Below are positions 1 to 21,200 of a DNA stretch of 64,000 nucleotides, piece after piece (the first letter of the stretch is position 1; each line of letters opens with the position of its first letter). Both the position numbers and the translations under genes were made by a program. Location of the stretch: positions 24,491,227-24,555,226 of the forward strand of contig CM060478.1 in assembly GCA_030544235.1 (NCBI GenBank). The letters run 5' to 3'. The stretch comes from Lepturacanthus savala. Its lineage: Eukaryota > Chordata > Actinopteri > Scombriformes > Trichiuridae. Below the pieces are notes generated by a model. That model was not told where the DNA came from. It saw only the letters and a list, made by a program, of their open reading frames with translations, and ran no database searches.

Positions 1-1236
1 TGTGTGTGTGTGTGTGTGTGTGTGTGTTCAAGACTTCACCAACTAACTCCACTATAGTGTTTTATACCAGAACAGCCTTCAGGTGAGGGCCAGCCTTAAT
101 GCTATATTTTTCTTATTGTGTAGCTTCATGTCGTCCAAATGTCGGACGCTTGCTTTGTTCTGCAGACACACCCTGAGTCAACCTGTCCATCTGCAAAGGT
201 CACTCAAATGTGTATGGAAAACCTAATCTGTTGGAACAAGGCTAAAAGTTTATTGTCACTTCCAAGGTGAATGAATTTGTACCAAGATGATGTAAAACAG
301 TCAACAGGTCAGGGTCAGGTCAGATGGATTTCAGAATGTCCTGATCACTACAGTGATACATTCACTGTAACAGGAAGCAGGACAAGGAGGAGTGACAGAA
401 GTTTGTTCAGAGGTGAAAGTTATTTCACTTGGAAGCTGCTGTGCTTTAATAACCACACCCTCCAATATAACTTCAGGAGCTTTTCCAATGAGGCTTAGTC
501 TTATAATGCAGTATTGATCATCTCCCAAAACACACAAACCAGTTCTAAATACACATGAGGTGGAATTTGTAATGAACAGCAGATGCCATGTGTTTTTCCA
601 ACATCACCTTTCAAAGAGTCTCTGGCTTCATGCTGAACTAAAATGAACTAAACTACAAATAGAGATCAATAAAAAAATGTTGTCATTTTGTTCTTTAATC
701 TTTGCTTGACTAACTCAAGCACTCGTGTTTGTGTCCATAACATGTGTGACACTCCACAATCTCTGGAGTGAAAAATCTGGCTCCTAAGCTGCTAAATGCT
801 GTACTATGTCTGTCTGCATGTCTGCAGCTTGGATGTTCAGCAGTTATTACACAGGCTTTTAGTTTACTGAAAACAGCTCCTTACTGCAACTTGAGCTAAA
901 AGACATGAAAAATCTGTAGAGAGACGACCGATGAAGTCTGATGATTATGAAGCCATATTACACACTGTCATTCTGTCCATTCTTAGTGTTAAAATATATA
1001 TGAAGCAACGTTAAAAATGCTTTGCCAGTACTAGTTACTATGGATGAGTACATTTTCTACACCCCTTGAATGTTGTTTTGTGTTGTTTAAGAATAGGTCA
1101 TTTTTTTCCCCTATCTCTGCACCATAATATCATTATATGTGCAAATAGATATAACTCAAAACAGTATTAAAGCTTTAGTATTTTAACATGATATTATGAA
1201 TATCATGTCATTGTCTCATAGCATATATGCCTAAGT

Positions 1237-1412
1237 CAGGGGTAGGCAACCCTGGTCCCAAAGAGCCGCAGTGGGTGCAGGTTTTTGTTTCAACCAAGCA
1301 CTAACACACCTGATTCTACTAGAGAAGCTCTATAACAAGGTGTGTAAATGCTCGGTTGGAACAAAAACCTGCACCCACAGCGGTTCTCTAGGACCAAGGT
1401 TGCCTACCCCTG
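1237..1412. mobile_element. hAT-type MITE with perfect 8-bp duplication
   Basis: A 176-bp near-palindrome: it starts CAGGGGTAGGCAACC and ends with the inverted form, GGTTGCCTACCCCTG. Flanked by the identical octamer GCCTAAGT at 1229-1236 and 1413-1420, the hAT signature. No coding capacity; would need a transposase from elsewhere. Confidence 0.88.
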
Positions 1413-1438
1413 GCCTAAGTCATTTCAATGTTTTTGGT

Positions 1439-1794
1439 CAGTCAGACAGTCATCTTCTATACCTGCGTATTCCTCATTAGGGTCACAGGGGTCTGCTGGA
1501 GCCTATCCCAGCGCGTTACAGCGAGAGGCAGGGATACCCCCCAGATGGTCACCAGCCAATCGTGGGGCACACACACCATTCACTCACACCTACGGGCAAT
1601 TTAGAGTCTCCAATTAACCTCAGCATGTTTTTGGACTGTGGGAGGAAGCTGGAGTACCCGGTGAAAACCCTCACAGACACGGGGAGAACATGCAAACTCC
1701 ACACAGAAAGGTCCCAGACCCAGGACCAAGGAGGTCTTGAACCTGCGACCTGTTGCGAGGCAACAGCGCTAACCCCTGCGCCACCATGTCACCC
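1439..1794 (-). mobile_element. SINE-like element copy A with 14-bp duplication
   Basis: A 356-bp copy of the commonest repeat family in the window. It shares blocks such as TCTAAATTGCCCGTAGGTGT and CCTCCCACAGTCCAAAAACA with the copies at 6694, 37300, 60275 and 63512. Flanked by TCAATGTTTTTGGT at 1425-1438 and 1795-1808, showing insertion by target-primed retroposition. The tail is at the low-coordinate side. Confidence 0.85.
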
Positions 1795-1989
1795 TCAATG
1801 TTTTTGGTTTATAAGAAAAAACACAATGTTTAGAAATAACGTTGTTTTTTTTTAATAATTATTTTTTATTTTTATTAATATTTTAACAGTACATTCAACC
1901 AGAGGTGTGAACAAATATGCAAAAAGAAATAGACTCATCATCAATTGTCTAACAATTAAAAATGATTTGGGCAGTAGGCAACATAGGCA

Positions 1990-1990
<1 letters not shown>

Positions 1991-2048
<58 letters not shown>
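1991..2048. repeat. (TA)n microsatellite
   Basis: Uninterrupted TA dinucleotides, then AT-rich DNA. Confidence 0.95.
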
Positions 2049-2053
<5 letters not shown>

Positions 2054-2966
2054 TTTATATAAGTTATATCACATATACCAAATATCTCAATTTGGCCAAA
2101 AAATGACTTAGGAAATTATGCTATGATGATGTGAAAAGTTTTGTTTAAAAGCTTGTAAATTCATACAGAGGCTGTTAAATGCTTTATTTTATCTCAAGGC
2201 ATGAACTGTCCGACCATCTGAGGCTTTTCTTCATCACCACACATAGGGTTACGCTCCAAAGAGCCAACAAGTTGTGTTTGGCCAGTGTTAACAGAGACAC
2301 GCCTTAGTCTAGCTTCTCCTCCGTTATGGGTCTAGTTACAGACCACAACCACCAGCACACACACAACCACTTCCATGGGAACCCTTCCCCGCTCTGTCCA
2401 AATACAATGGCTATTTGTCCTTAGGTGTAGTAACACACTGTAACACACACACACACACAAACAATGATAAAGAATGCATTGTGTTTATATCCTGTATGAC
2501 AAAACTGCACATTTTTATCAGGAATGAAAATTAAACCATTAAAAGTTCCACATTATAGATAGTGAGATTTTATTTGCTTTTTTATTAACTTATAGGTGAC
2601 TTATTTAGAGTGTATGTTTTAAAACACTCAATCCACAGAGAAATTCACACAGCCGACATTCAGAAACTTTGCCTTAAAACTTTAAATAACCAAGGTAAAC
2701 CACTAAAACAACATGTTGTCTAATGCATTATTTTTTTTCTTTTATATCATTATGTGGAAGCCTAGCATCCTTTTAGTGTATATATCACATTATTTGTCCA
2801 TTAGGTATAATTGTTTTACTCCCATAATGCATCTTGTAACGGATGTATATTTCCTTATTCAAACATCAAGAAAAATCATCTCTCAGCTTCCTGGATCATC
2901 TTTTCATCTCCAGCCTACTGCTTGGAAAATCCCACTTTCTTGCTCAACTGGTCCTTGAATTGCTAC

Positions 2967-3012
2967 CAGCTCCCCCTTCTTCTTCTTCTTCTTCTTCTTC
3001 CTCCTCCTCCTC
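2967..3012. repeat. (TTC/TCC)n triplet run
   Basis: TTC units pass into TCC units, then coding-like noise. A weak polypyrimidine tract. Confidence 0.8.
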
Positions 3013-5707
3013 AGACACAAAGAGAGCTGGGTGAGAATGTCTCAACATTCCCAGGTGATAATATTAGTCATATCTACAATGACGTTTTGTGTCTTTGTGC
3101 ATGTGTTTGAGTCAGAGTTTGCATATCTTTCCTCTATACACAATAATGGGCCATATTCAGCGATTTGCAAAGGAGTCGCCTTTTCAAATTTTTCCTTTGA
3201 TCACTATGCTTTCTTCACTTGCATAAGTCAGCCAGTTACAGGTGAAATTTTTGTAGTTGTAGCTGCAAATATCAAGTTTCTCGCACATTCTTCTGATCTT
3301 AAAGGGACAGTACGTGATCTGCAATTTTCATTCATCTGTCAACAACTGCATGAATTGCAATATGAATATGTCTCTTAATCAATTAATGCAAACATTCATT
3401 TAGTAAATATAGAATTGGATAATTATGAAAAAAATTAAAATAAATCCATTTATATCATGTCTTCTATTGTTCACACTCTAAAAACTAATAGTTGGTTCAG
3501 CAACCAAATTTAATGCAGCCGTCTGACAGCGATAACAACTTCTAATAAAACCATGCTCAACCAATGAATTATACTGAGTTAGAGGGATTTTCCTCTAGAT
3601 CAAAGGTATTTCAATTGCTAGTTACTTAATAATTGATAGCATAAACACATATTGTGAAGTTGATCACTAACTAATTTTCTATAGTATTTTAAATGATTTT
3701 GTAATTGTTAGGTACTTAATTAACATGATTATGGACAAGTTGACAACTGATTAAGTCACTCCAGTTACATTTTCCATTGAAATTCATTGTGAACCATAAT
3801 TTTTGTAGGTTTTAAAACTAATTAATTTAAAGTAATTAAAGTTAATTAATACTTTACAATCATTTGAATTTAGTTTTAAAATAATTAATGCAGGAATTTA
3901 AGTTTAAATTGCACACAATATTAAATTCATGTAATTATCAACATTATAAAATCAACACAACTCATCTCAATTTTCAACAGTTTATCTAAATCAATGTTTC
4001 CATTTTTATCTTCCAACCATGCATGTCTTTAGGTGGTGGTTGTATCTGCCCTGAATCATTTTGTAGAGTGTGGAAATGCACAGGCATTGTCCTCATCCTA
4101 AAGTCTCATTTGTTGCTTTTGATCAGCACTTTTCTAATATAATCACGTAACACTATATGATTGAATTCAAACAGACAAACTAAAGGCATCAAACAAACCT
4201 CTGACATGACTCTGTCAACACCATGTTTCTATGTGATTAAATCAACTAGTAAACTCTACAAGCAACTTTCAAGATGCTCAGTTTTTTTTTCTTTGTTGCT
4301 GCTTTCAGATATTCTGTTACTATGAGCTCTGATCGTTGGTAACCCAGTTTTTTTTTCAGCTCAACATTAAACAACACTCTCTGGTCACCATTGGCAACGT
4401 CAGCTGGAATGTGGAAATACAGGTTGTGTCATATTATTCACCAGCAAACAATGGGCCAGAGTAAGGCTCAAGCTTTCGTGTGTGTGTGTGTGTGTGTGTT
4501 CACTTACACCCATTTTAAAGATGACTTAACTTCTGAATCTGTGATGTGGGGGAGCTTTTAGGGCCAAATGCATTTTAACTGTGGTTAAGTTGTATGTTAA
4601 ATGTGTTAGTTTTGGCTTGTAGTGTTGACACCTGGGATTTGATGCTGTTGATGGTTCCATATAGGTTCCACATAAATTATACAGCAAATGGGAGTGCTCA
4701 GTATCGGACTGTGTTCGGATGAAATATGTCTGGTACATTTCATGCAAGGAATAAAAATGACCAGTTTTTTGGGAAGGATAAAATAAACTGTACTCCTTCC
4801 AAAAAAGTTTTTCTATTTGATTGTAATTTATATGAATATAATGTTAACAATTACAGTACTATCTCAATTGATGTCACATGTTGAAATGTTGTATCATTGC
4901 CATTAAGTGTTCTTATCATTCATTTGGCTTGAAAGAATTTAAACCAGTCTGCACCCTGGCTGGGCCCAACTCTCACTTCTCCTGGGCTTTTATACCAGGA
5001 TATAAAAAGACAACAGGAGACTAATTATTAACTTTGAACACTCCTTCATTACCCTGTAACTCTACACCACACACACACACATGACTGATGTTGAGCCAGT
5101 GGGTGGAGCAGCTCAGTCATGCTCCATCATGATGACAGGCAAAAAAAACAAAACAGTCTGTAATAAATAAATGATTTTGAGAGAATATTTATTACAAAAT
5201 ATAACAACAATTGGCAATAAATACCAGTATCAAAACATGATATAGTTTCATTATTGGTTCTATTATATAAATCTGATTTGGTCTATTATTAATAATCGTC
5301 ATCATGTAATCAACAAGTACACACAGATTTCTTTAGTATGCACTGTATGGATATGTGATGGATGTGTTAGTATTGTGCTACCATTTCTCAAAACTACAGT
5401 AAGTCCACTTTATTTCCTGTCACAATGCAGAGTAGAGGTGGTGTTCCATCATTTAGTATAAACATTGATACATTTTTATTTGATTTGATTCCACAGATGT
5501 CATCCTGCTACCAGAGATGCCCACTACAGCACCAGCAGTGCAGCTACAAACAGTCTCAACATATAGAGGATTTACTTTTTTTTACTTTAGAGTTTGAGTT
5601 TCTTTATTCATTGCACCAATTTAACATGTTGGAATCCAATGGCTTGAGACTTTGTTTTGTTAGTTTTGAGAAATAGACACATTTTTGGTTTTGGTCTTTT
5701 CGTGGTA

Positions 5708-5713
5708 TTTATT
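5708..5713 (-). terminator. nphp1: Likely nphp1 polyadenylation signal
   Basis: AATAAA on the minus strand (TTTATT on plus), about 105 nt past the nphp1 stop codon at 5816-5818. It is the first canonical hexamer downstream. Inferred from position. Confidence 0.5.
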
Positions 5714-5815
5714 GACAATAGTAATAAAAATATAGAATTTTACAATAATAATAATAGCTATAATAATAACCTACACCAATTAGATTGTGTCCTCCGAGGG
5801 ATTGAGGGATTAATC

Positions 5816-14757
<8,942 letters not shown>

Positions 14758-14846
14758 TTGTTCGCTGTTTTACGGAGCATAATCCAACAAAATGTATTAG
14801 CAGCTCGTCTAGCTATTAGCATCCAGCTAGACGCTACCCCTCGACT

Positions 14847-14860
14847 GGTCGCTTAGCAAC
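14847..14860 (+). promoter_or_regulatory. X-box-like (RFX) motif upstream of nphp1
   Basis: GGTCGCTTAGCAAC lies about 90 bp upstream of the nphp1 ATG. The right half AGCAAC matches the RFX half-site RGYAAC well; the left half is weaker. RFX factors acting through X-boxes are established regulators of ciliary genes, and nphp1 is one. Factor binding is inference. Confidence 0.45.
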
Positions 14861-14862
14861 TA

Positions 14863-14930
14863 GGTTCTTCTTCTTCCCTTATTGTGGCGGAGCGATACCG
14901 CCACCTACTGTGTGGGAGTGTGAACCAGCG
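14863..14930 (+). repeat. Short fish interspersed repeat fragment
   Basis: A CTTCTTCTTC run is followed by GGCGG and then ACCGCCACCTACTG. I recognise this string as recurring in teleost interspersed repeats. It sits directly behind the X-box-like motif in the nphp1 promoter. Family not identified. Confidence 0.35.
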
Positions 14931-15800
14931 TTATCTACACATTCAAATAATGTTTTGTTTGTGGGTGAAACATTAGGAAAAATAAACATTTTTAACATCA
15001 TAAATCACTGAACAGTCAAGTCAAGTCAGTCAAGTTTCTTTTCCATAATGGAATAGACTGTAACCTGATTATAAGCATTTATTTTACTCACTTATTAATG
15101 GGGTGGAATAAATGAGTAAAGATAGTAGAGTTTATAAGTAACATACAAAGGGCCTATTGTGCTGTTGTGAAATGTGCTGCATTTATGTTCTCCTCTTTAG
15201 TGCCCCTTTAAAATTAAGATGATGAGTTTGAAAGAAATTTTTACGTATTCAGTGCAGTAAAAGTACATAGTTCAATAGATATGGAATCACAACAATAGAC
15301 GAGAATAAGCAAAAACAACAGTAATAGTAATAAAATAATGCCAAGGGGTTAGAAAACCAAATTAAATGGAATTAAAGATCTCAGAATGGGATCACAGTTT
15401 CAGAGTTTTAATAGCTTTTTAAAAATACAAAAAAAGATAGCTTTCTCTCGGGCAAGTGCAACTCACATTTATGGATATAAGATCTTGCAAGAATTATAAT
15501 AAGATTAATAAAAAAATATTCTTTTTCAAATAAAACTTCACTTTCCAAAGAAAATAAAGCACATTTCGCAAAGCGGCAATATTTTTTTCAAAGCTTTATT
15601 AACAAAATAAATTGTACAAAAAATCCAGGCAGTCCAGTTCACATCCAGTAGGTATATTGTACAACCATATCATCATATGGAAATGTATAATGAACATATT
15701 ATATAACAAAATGAATACACCTGTATATAAATTAAAGAACTTGCAAAAAAGATCGGCTTTATAGTTTAATCTTCTAAAGTAGCAAACAGTACTCTATTCA
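14931..15800. other. Intergenic DNA between divergent nphp1 and SDR genes
   Basis: About 0.9 kb of AT-rich sequence with no coding signal. The two start codons are 1073 bp apart, head to head. I see no TATA box or CpG-rich core at a fixed place, apart from the GC-rich first SDR exon. Confidence 0.6.
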
Positions 15801-15806
15801 CCGGCA

Positions 15807-15820
15807 GCCAATGACGTCAT
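15807..15820 (+). promoter_or_regulatory. CCAAT box overlapping palindromic CRE
   Basis: GCCAAT (15807-15812) overlaps the full palindromic cAMP-response element ATGACGTCAT (15811-15820), ending 9 bp before the SDR start codon. CCAAT boxes bind NF-Y and TGACGTCA binds CREB/ATF. So close to the ATG, either the 5' UTR is very short or the site is transcribed. Confidence 0.5.
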
Positions 15821-15829
15821 CACACTGTC

Positions 15830-16666
15830 ATGGCCGCGCCTCTCGCGCTCATCCAGGGCGCCGGTAGAGGACTAGGGCTGGAATTCTGCAAACATATTTT
15901 GAACAGAAAAGCTCCTGCTGGCGTTATAGCGACATGCAGGAACCCGGACGGAGCAGCCGAGCTGCGGGGGCTGCTCGGTCAACACCCGGGCAGGCTGACG
16001 GTGCTCCGGCTGGACGTGAACCGGGAGGAGGACGTCCGTGAAGCCGCGGAGTGGGTTAAGGAGAGCTTCGGCCGGATAGATCTGATGGTGAACTGCTCTG
16101 CTGTGCTGCACCCCTCCGGGAGAGGAGAAACCAGCCTGAGGGACGTTTCTGCTCAGGTAACTTGTTCAGTGGTGGAAAATAACCAGTATGTTTACTCAAG
16201 CACCGTACTGAAGTACCTATACATTTGAGGAATTTGTAATTTACTCATACATTCAGAGGGAAATTATATTATTATATATTTTTCCCCAAAAAATTTGCCA
16301 CTTAATTTTCTGATTAAAATTTTACATAAAAATAATATATTTGAAATTTTGGTCACACAGAACTGAACTTGAACCTGCAACCTAATATTTAATCTATTAT
16401 TATTATTATTATTATAAAATATATTATATATTTGCAGTACTATTACTATGTATCTTGAATTGGATCCACATTAATAAACTACATTTAAATGCTCTTACAG
16501 TCATGTATTTTTTATTAAAAGTAAATAATTATACAATAACACTCTAGAAATAGCCAGCCTGCATAATAACTATTTTTACTTTTTGCTGATAACACTTCAC
16601 GACTGCATTTGCCTGATTGATGAAATGTGTTATACATATTAACCTGCCTCAAGTAGATTAAAACAG

Positions 16667-16701
<35 letters not shown>

Positions 16702-17715
16702 ATCTATCGATCTATCTATCTATCTAGTTCAATGAATACTGCTGTGTTCTCTGCTGTTTTTATTTTTTTTTTATATAGTTTTAGTCTTAAGTTGTTTTTT
16801 TCTGACATCTGTTTTTGTTCCATAGTACTTGAAATACCTGGTAGTATAGATTTAGTTGGCCAGTCTTTTTCTGCATTATTGTATGTGTAGCTGTTTTTAC
16901 TGTGCTGTTTTGCATTAATTAATTAATCTTCCCTCTGGATGAATAAAGCTATCCCTTATTTTTGCTAAATTCTTTCCTGTTTTTCAGGGCATCATTTCCA
17001 CCTTGATGACCAACACAGTGGGTCCACTGGTCATGGCAAAGTATTTTGCTCCCCTCCTACAAAAGGGTGGAGGTGGCTTCGGTCAGCAGCCTGCAGACGA
17101 CGTCAAGCGGCACAGTGGCATCATCGTCAACATCACTGCTAAAGTAGGCTCTATTGGTGACAACGGTAGGTATTGTACTTTCAGTTTGAAAAGTCTACTT
17201 TTACTCAAATTTCTCAAATACTTTTTAAGGTGGGATTAGTTGAGGCACATTAACAAAGAAAGCTATAATCTTTCTCTTATCTTTTGTATGGTTAGATGCA
17301 TTTGTCTTCTTAAACATCCTCTCTCTGCCTCACCCCTCCTCTCAGGTCTTGGAGGTTGGTACAGCTACAGAATGTCTAAAGCAGCTCTCAACATGGCTAC
17401 CAGGAATCTATCTATAGAGCTGGGCCGCACCCGACCCAAGGTAGGTTTTACACAAGCGTATAAACCTGCAGCCGTTATCTTATTGAGAGTTAATGATCTT
17501 GCCTCTTGATTTTCTTTTCCCAGGTGGTGTGTGTTTCCTTACACCCAGGGACTGTCAACACAGACCTGTCTCGGCCGTATCACAGGAACGTACCAAAGGA
17601 AAAGCTGTTCACTACCGAATATTCTGTGAACTGTCTGATGAGCATCATAGAAACACTGAATATAGAAAAGACTGGTAAGGCCTACAGCTGGGACGGGACT
17701 GAACTGCCCTGGTAG
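15830..17715 (+). CDS. Short-chain dehydrogenase/reductase, C-factor/sniffer-like, 4 exons (263 aa)
   Basis: NAD(P)(H)-dependent classical SDR, probably cytosolic: no signal peptide or membrane segment is visible. Exons: 15830-16156, 16988-17165, 17346-17440, 17524-17715, with GT-AG borders and matching phases (792 nt). Residues 10-16 are GAGRGLG, the TGxxxGxG-type dinucleotide motif shifted to G-A-G; LDVN and an NCSA (NNAG-like) motif follow. YRMSK is the catalytic YxxxK. HPGTVNTDLS and a C-terminal WDG complete the C-factor/sniffer-like pattern. Oddity: the position that usually carries the catalytic serine reads NITAKVGS, so the Ser of VGS may be the functional one. The substrate cannot be read from sequence. 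The start is chosen because it begins the Rossmann fold directly and has a good Kozak context (gtcATGG). Confidence 0.9.
16666..16726. repeat. (ATCT)n microsatellite in SDR intron 1
   Basis: Tetranucleotide run with one interruption (ATCG). Confidence 0.92.
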
Positions 17716-18216
17716 AATCAATGAATAGAGAGAGTGGTTAATTCCCTCAACATTGTCCAGACCTTAACAGTATAAACTGGATTTAATACTGAAAAGTCAA
17801 GAGAATTGAAGCAGGACAGGAGGTTCCTTGTGGATCATCTACCTCTACCTCTTAAATCACCCTAACATCAATGTTGGTAAAGTGCCTCAAAACTTGAACT
17901 GGAATGACACAAATGGTGTAATGTAGTTTGATGAGAGCATTTTGAGAGTAATGATGATGTAATATACTAACTTCGAAGTTGTTTCTTGTAGTGTCGCAAC
18001 ATAGTTTATGTGTTTAGGTTTAAGTTTTATTTAAAAAAAGCTTCCAAGGTTCAACCTGAATATTATTGTTGTGCTTCATATGTCACAATATCTTTCAGGA
18101 TGTGACAAATAATCAAAGTGTGTTGTCACAGAAAGTTCATTAATAGTAAGCATTGTCACTCTATTCATTTAATTTATTAAACTAATAACAGTCATGCAGA
18201 CTTGTTGCACTGGTGT

Positions 18217-18222
18217 AATAAA
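18217..18222 (+). terminator. Likely SDR polyadenylation signal
   Basis: AATAAA about 500 nt after the SDR stop; a second one follows near 18244. Inferred from position. Confidence 0.4.
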
Positions 18223-18249
18223 TACAACTTTTTTACTAAACAAAATAAA

Positions 18250-21200
18250 GGAAAATGGCACATTTCATTCCTGAATTTTTTTTTCTTGTAAGCATTTGCT
18301 TTCAGACACAAAATGTTGTGCTCTGTGTGTATTTCAGTGTGTTTCTGGTGTACATGTGTTGTTTACTGAAGAGGAGAGGAGAGCTTTAAGGCACGGTGGC
18401 TACCAGTCATTGACTTGTTCTAAATCCTGTTAAGCCTGTTTTTCTTCCAACACCTAAACAAACACTGACCTGGTTACCAAGTCTAGGTTACCAGGTTAAT
18501 GAATTATTACTATAATTAAAACCGTATGGTGCAAAAATGTAAATGATATATATCTAGACAGCTGAAAACTGCATATCATCACCCTATTAAAATAATGATC
18601 TATGTCATTTTTTCAAGTTTTTGAGAAAACATAATTTTTGAGAAAATTAATTAATCATTTCAATCAAAAAGGCCTTGACAGTGGATGACTGTGGACATGC
18701 ATAGAACGTTCTGTGTCACTTATGTAGCATTAAAGAATAAAGTGACTCAGGCCAAGTTGAACATTCTAGTGTGACTCTAGGCAACTTTACACCTGGGTTA
18801 AACTATCCTTTTCATTTTCAATGAAGTGATGACACATGTTCAATGGACTGAAGATCCTGGATCCTTGGTTACATATTTATTGAATTTGTTGATAGGCACA
18901 GCATTTTATATTGAATAATTATCAAAGTATAACTTGTGAAATATAGACTAAATTATTATAAAACATTATAGCCTAAAGCTACCATTACTCACCAGTAAAA
19001 ACATATTCAAGAATCATGTTTAGATCTTCTGTGCACTATAGAAGCTTCTTAAAGCAGCTGAAATTTTGTTGAGCTTTTATCTTGACCTGGGCAAAAAAAT
19101 AACTTATGCAAAAAATAAAATGGCCCAAGTAAAACGGCCATTGTCCTATGGGAAATTAAGAGTATGATACTTTCAGCTCAGGGTTAAGCTGATTTTAACA
19201 TGGAACCACCATCAAGATATAATTTAGGCCAAAAACTAACTTTTATCAAAAAATGTCATTTTTATAGGGCAACGATAATTATTCAATTTATTTTAATTAC
19301 TGAATGAGCAGAAAAGGCTGTTGTTGCACTTACTTTTAACCTGAAGATGGCAGCAATCAATTCAAGATTGTTAAAGGGCTTTATCATCCTAATCCTCACA
19401 TTTATGATTTTTTATGAAAGGGATCTTATAATAGTCAGAAATATTCATTGAGGCTCCTGACACTTCAGGTCAGGTGACAATCTATAGCATGTACAGCTTT
19501 AGATGACTCAAATAGTGTTTGGAAACTGAATAACAAACAAGGAAGCAGGAAATGTTCCATTGTTTGCATTCTTTTATCAAGAAGTTACTGTTCATGTTTG
19601 AACTTTGTATCTTGACTAACCTGCATTTGTTATCCAAAGATCAGTTTGATCAGGTTTCACTTGAACAATAATGTCTCAGTTTACTCTTAGAGAATGGAAT
19701 CTCAATGTGGCTAAACATTACATTTCATTTTATCTTAATTTCCTTTAACATCTTTACTCCAGTATATTTATTTGACCACATTAGTTATTAGTTACGTTTG
19801 TCATGATCTTGTCTGCTTTCTGGTGTTTTTCTGTTTCTTTCTGTCTCGTTCCTGTTTTATTTTGGATTAGCTGCTCCTTGTGTTTCTAGAACCTTTTTAC
19901 TTCTTTGGTCGTTAGGTGTCTTGTTCCAAACCTGTTTGTTGTCAGTCATCAGTTCTTTGTGTGTTTAATCCGTATTTTAAGCTCAGTCTTTGTCCCATCA
20001 CCATCTTACCTGCCTGTTATTATTAAATTCTCTTCACTACATGCCTGCACTCATCTTTGCATGTGCCTCTACTTCCACTACAAAATGTGAATGTTAATAT
20101 ATAAAGTGATTCAAATGAGCTGAAACTTTACTAGCTGCATCATTAATACATCACTAATTACACTTCAATATAATTCTGAAAGAAGGCATTCTGCATAATA
20201 AGTACTTTGACTTTTGACACTTTAAATTGATGTTCATACTTTTGTACTTTTCCTTAAGTGCAGTTACATTGTAGGACTTTACTTGTAAAGAACATATTTT
20301 ACATTGTGCTATTGCTACTTTTATTTAAGTCAAATATTTAAACACATTTAGTTGACAGTGGAAGCTACTTTTTAGTCTATAATATTAATATAATTAATAT
20401 TCTATTATCTATATTATATCAACTTGCTTTTCTCTTTTAAAATGTGTTTCCCTTTGTGTAATAGATACCAACTATTACGATGCAGTACTACTACCATTAA
20501 TCTACGCAAGTATCTCAAATTGGCTTCACATGGATCGACTGAAACATTAAAATAGCCTCACATGCATTTAGTGATTACGAACAAGTAAAGTAATATAATA
20601 TTCTGGATAATCAGTACTTTTACTTGTGATACTTTAAGGATGTTGCTGATAATACTTCTGTAATTTTGCAGCTAATATTTTCAATACAATACTTGTATTG
20701 AGTATTTTTAATGACAATATTTCCACTTTTACTCAAGAAAAGGATGAGTATTTCATTTCAGTGTATTTCATCCACTAATCACTCTTAGTTATTATTCTTC
20801 ATATTCTAATAATAAACTGACCATAACTGACCATTAGAAACAAATGGGTGAATTAAATAGTGTATAAAATAGATTTCAAGCATACTCCCACATTTCCCTG
20901 CACAACATGCAGGTGTGTTTGCAGACACACACCTCATGCCCCCTTTTGGTTTCCATGACAACCCCCATGGGAATAAAAAAAATCCAATACAATTTTTGCC
21001 TCACAGGAACAGCATCTATTGGAAGCCCACAAAAAAGGACATTGTTTCAACTTTCTCACAGTTTAGTAAAGCTTTTTGTAAGGGTCATATTCACAGTTAA
21101 TTCTGTGGCAGCACAATGACTAAGTGTTATAATGTACGTGAGGCTCTGGTTTACATCTCTACCCATGACACTGATGAGGAAGAAACGGCGAGGCTTTGGA

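Larger units (their letters stand above)
1809..5700. other. Gene-free region
   Basis: AT-rich DNA with microsatellites (1991-2048, 2967-3012) and short CA runs. No exon with coding character was recognised on either strand. The open frame at 3031-3378 has no known motif. Confidence 0.6.

Noticed and set aside
1348..1855. Frames of 89 and 97 codons
   Set aside because: They read through the SINE-like copy A; similar translations appear at every other copy of the repeat.
15872..16111. 79-codon frame antisense to the SDR first exon
   Set aside because: Shadow of a GC-rich real exon; the sense strand encodes a recognisable Rossmann fold.
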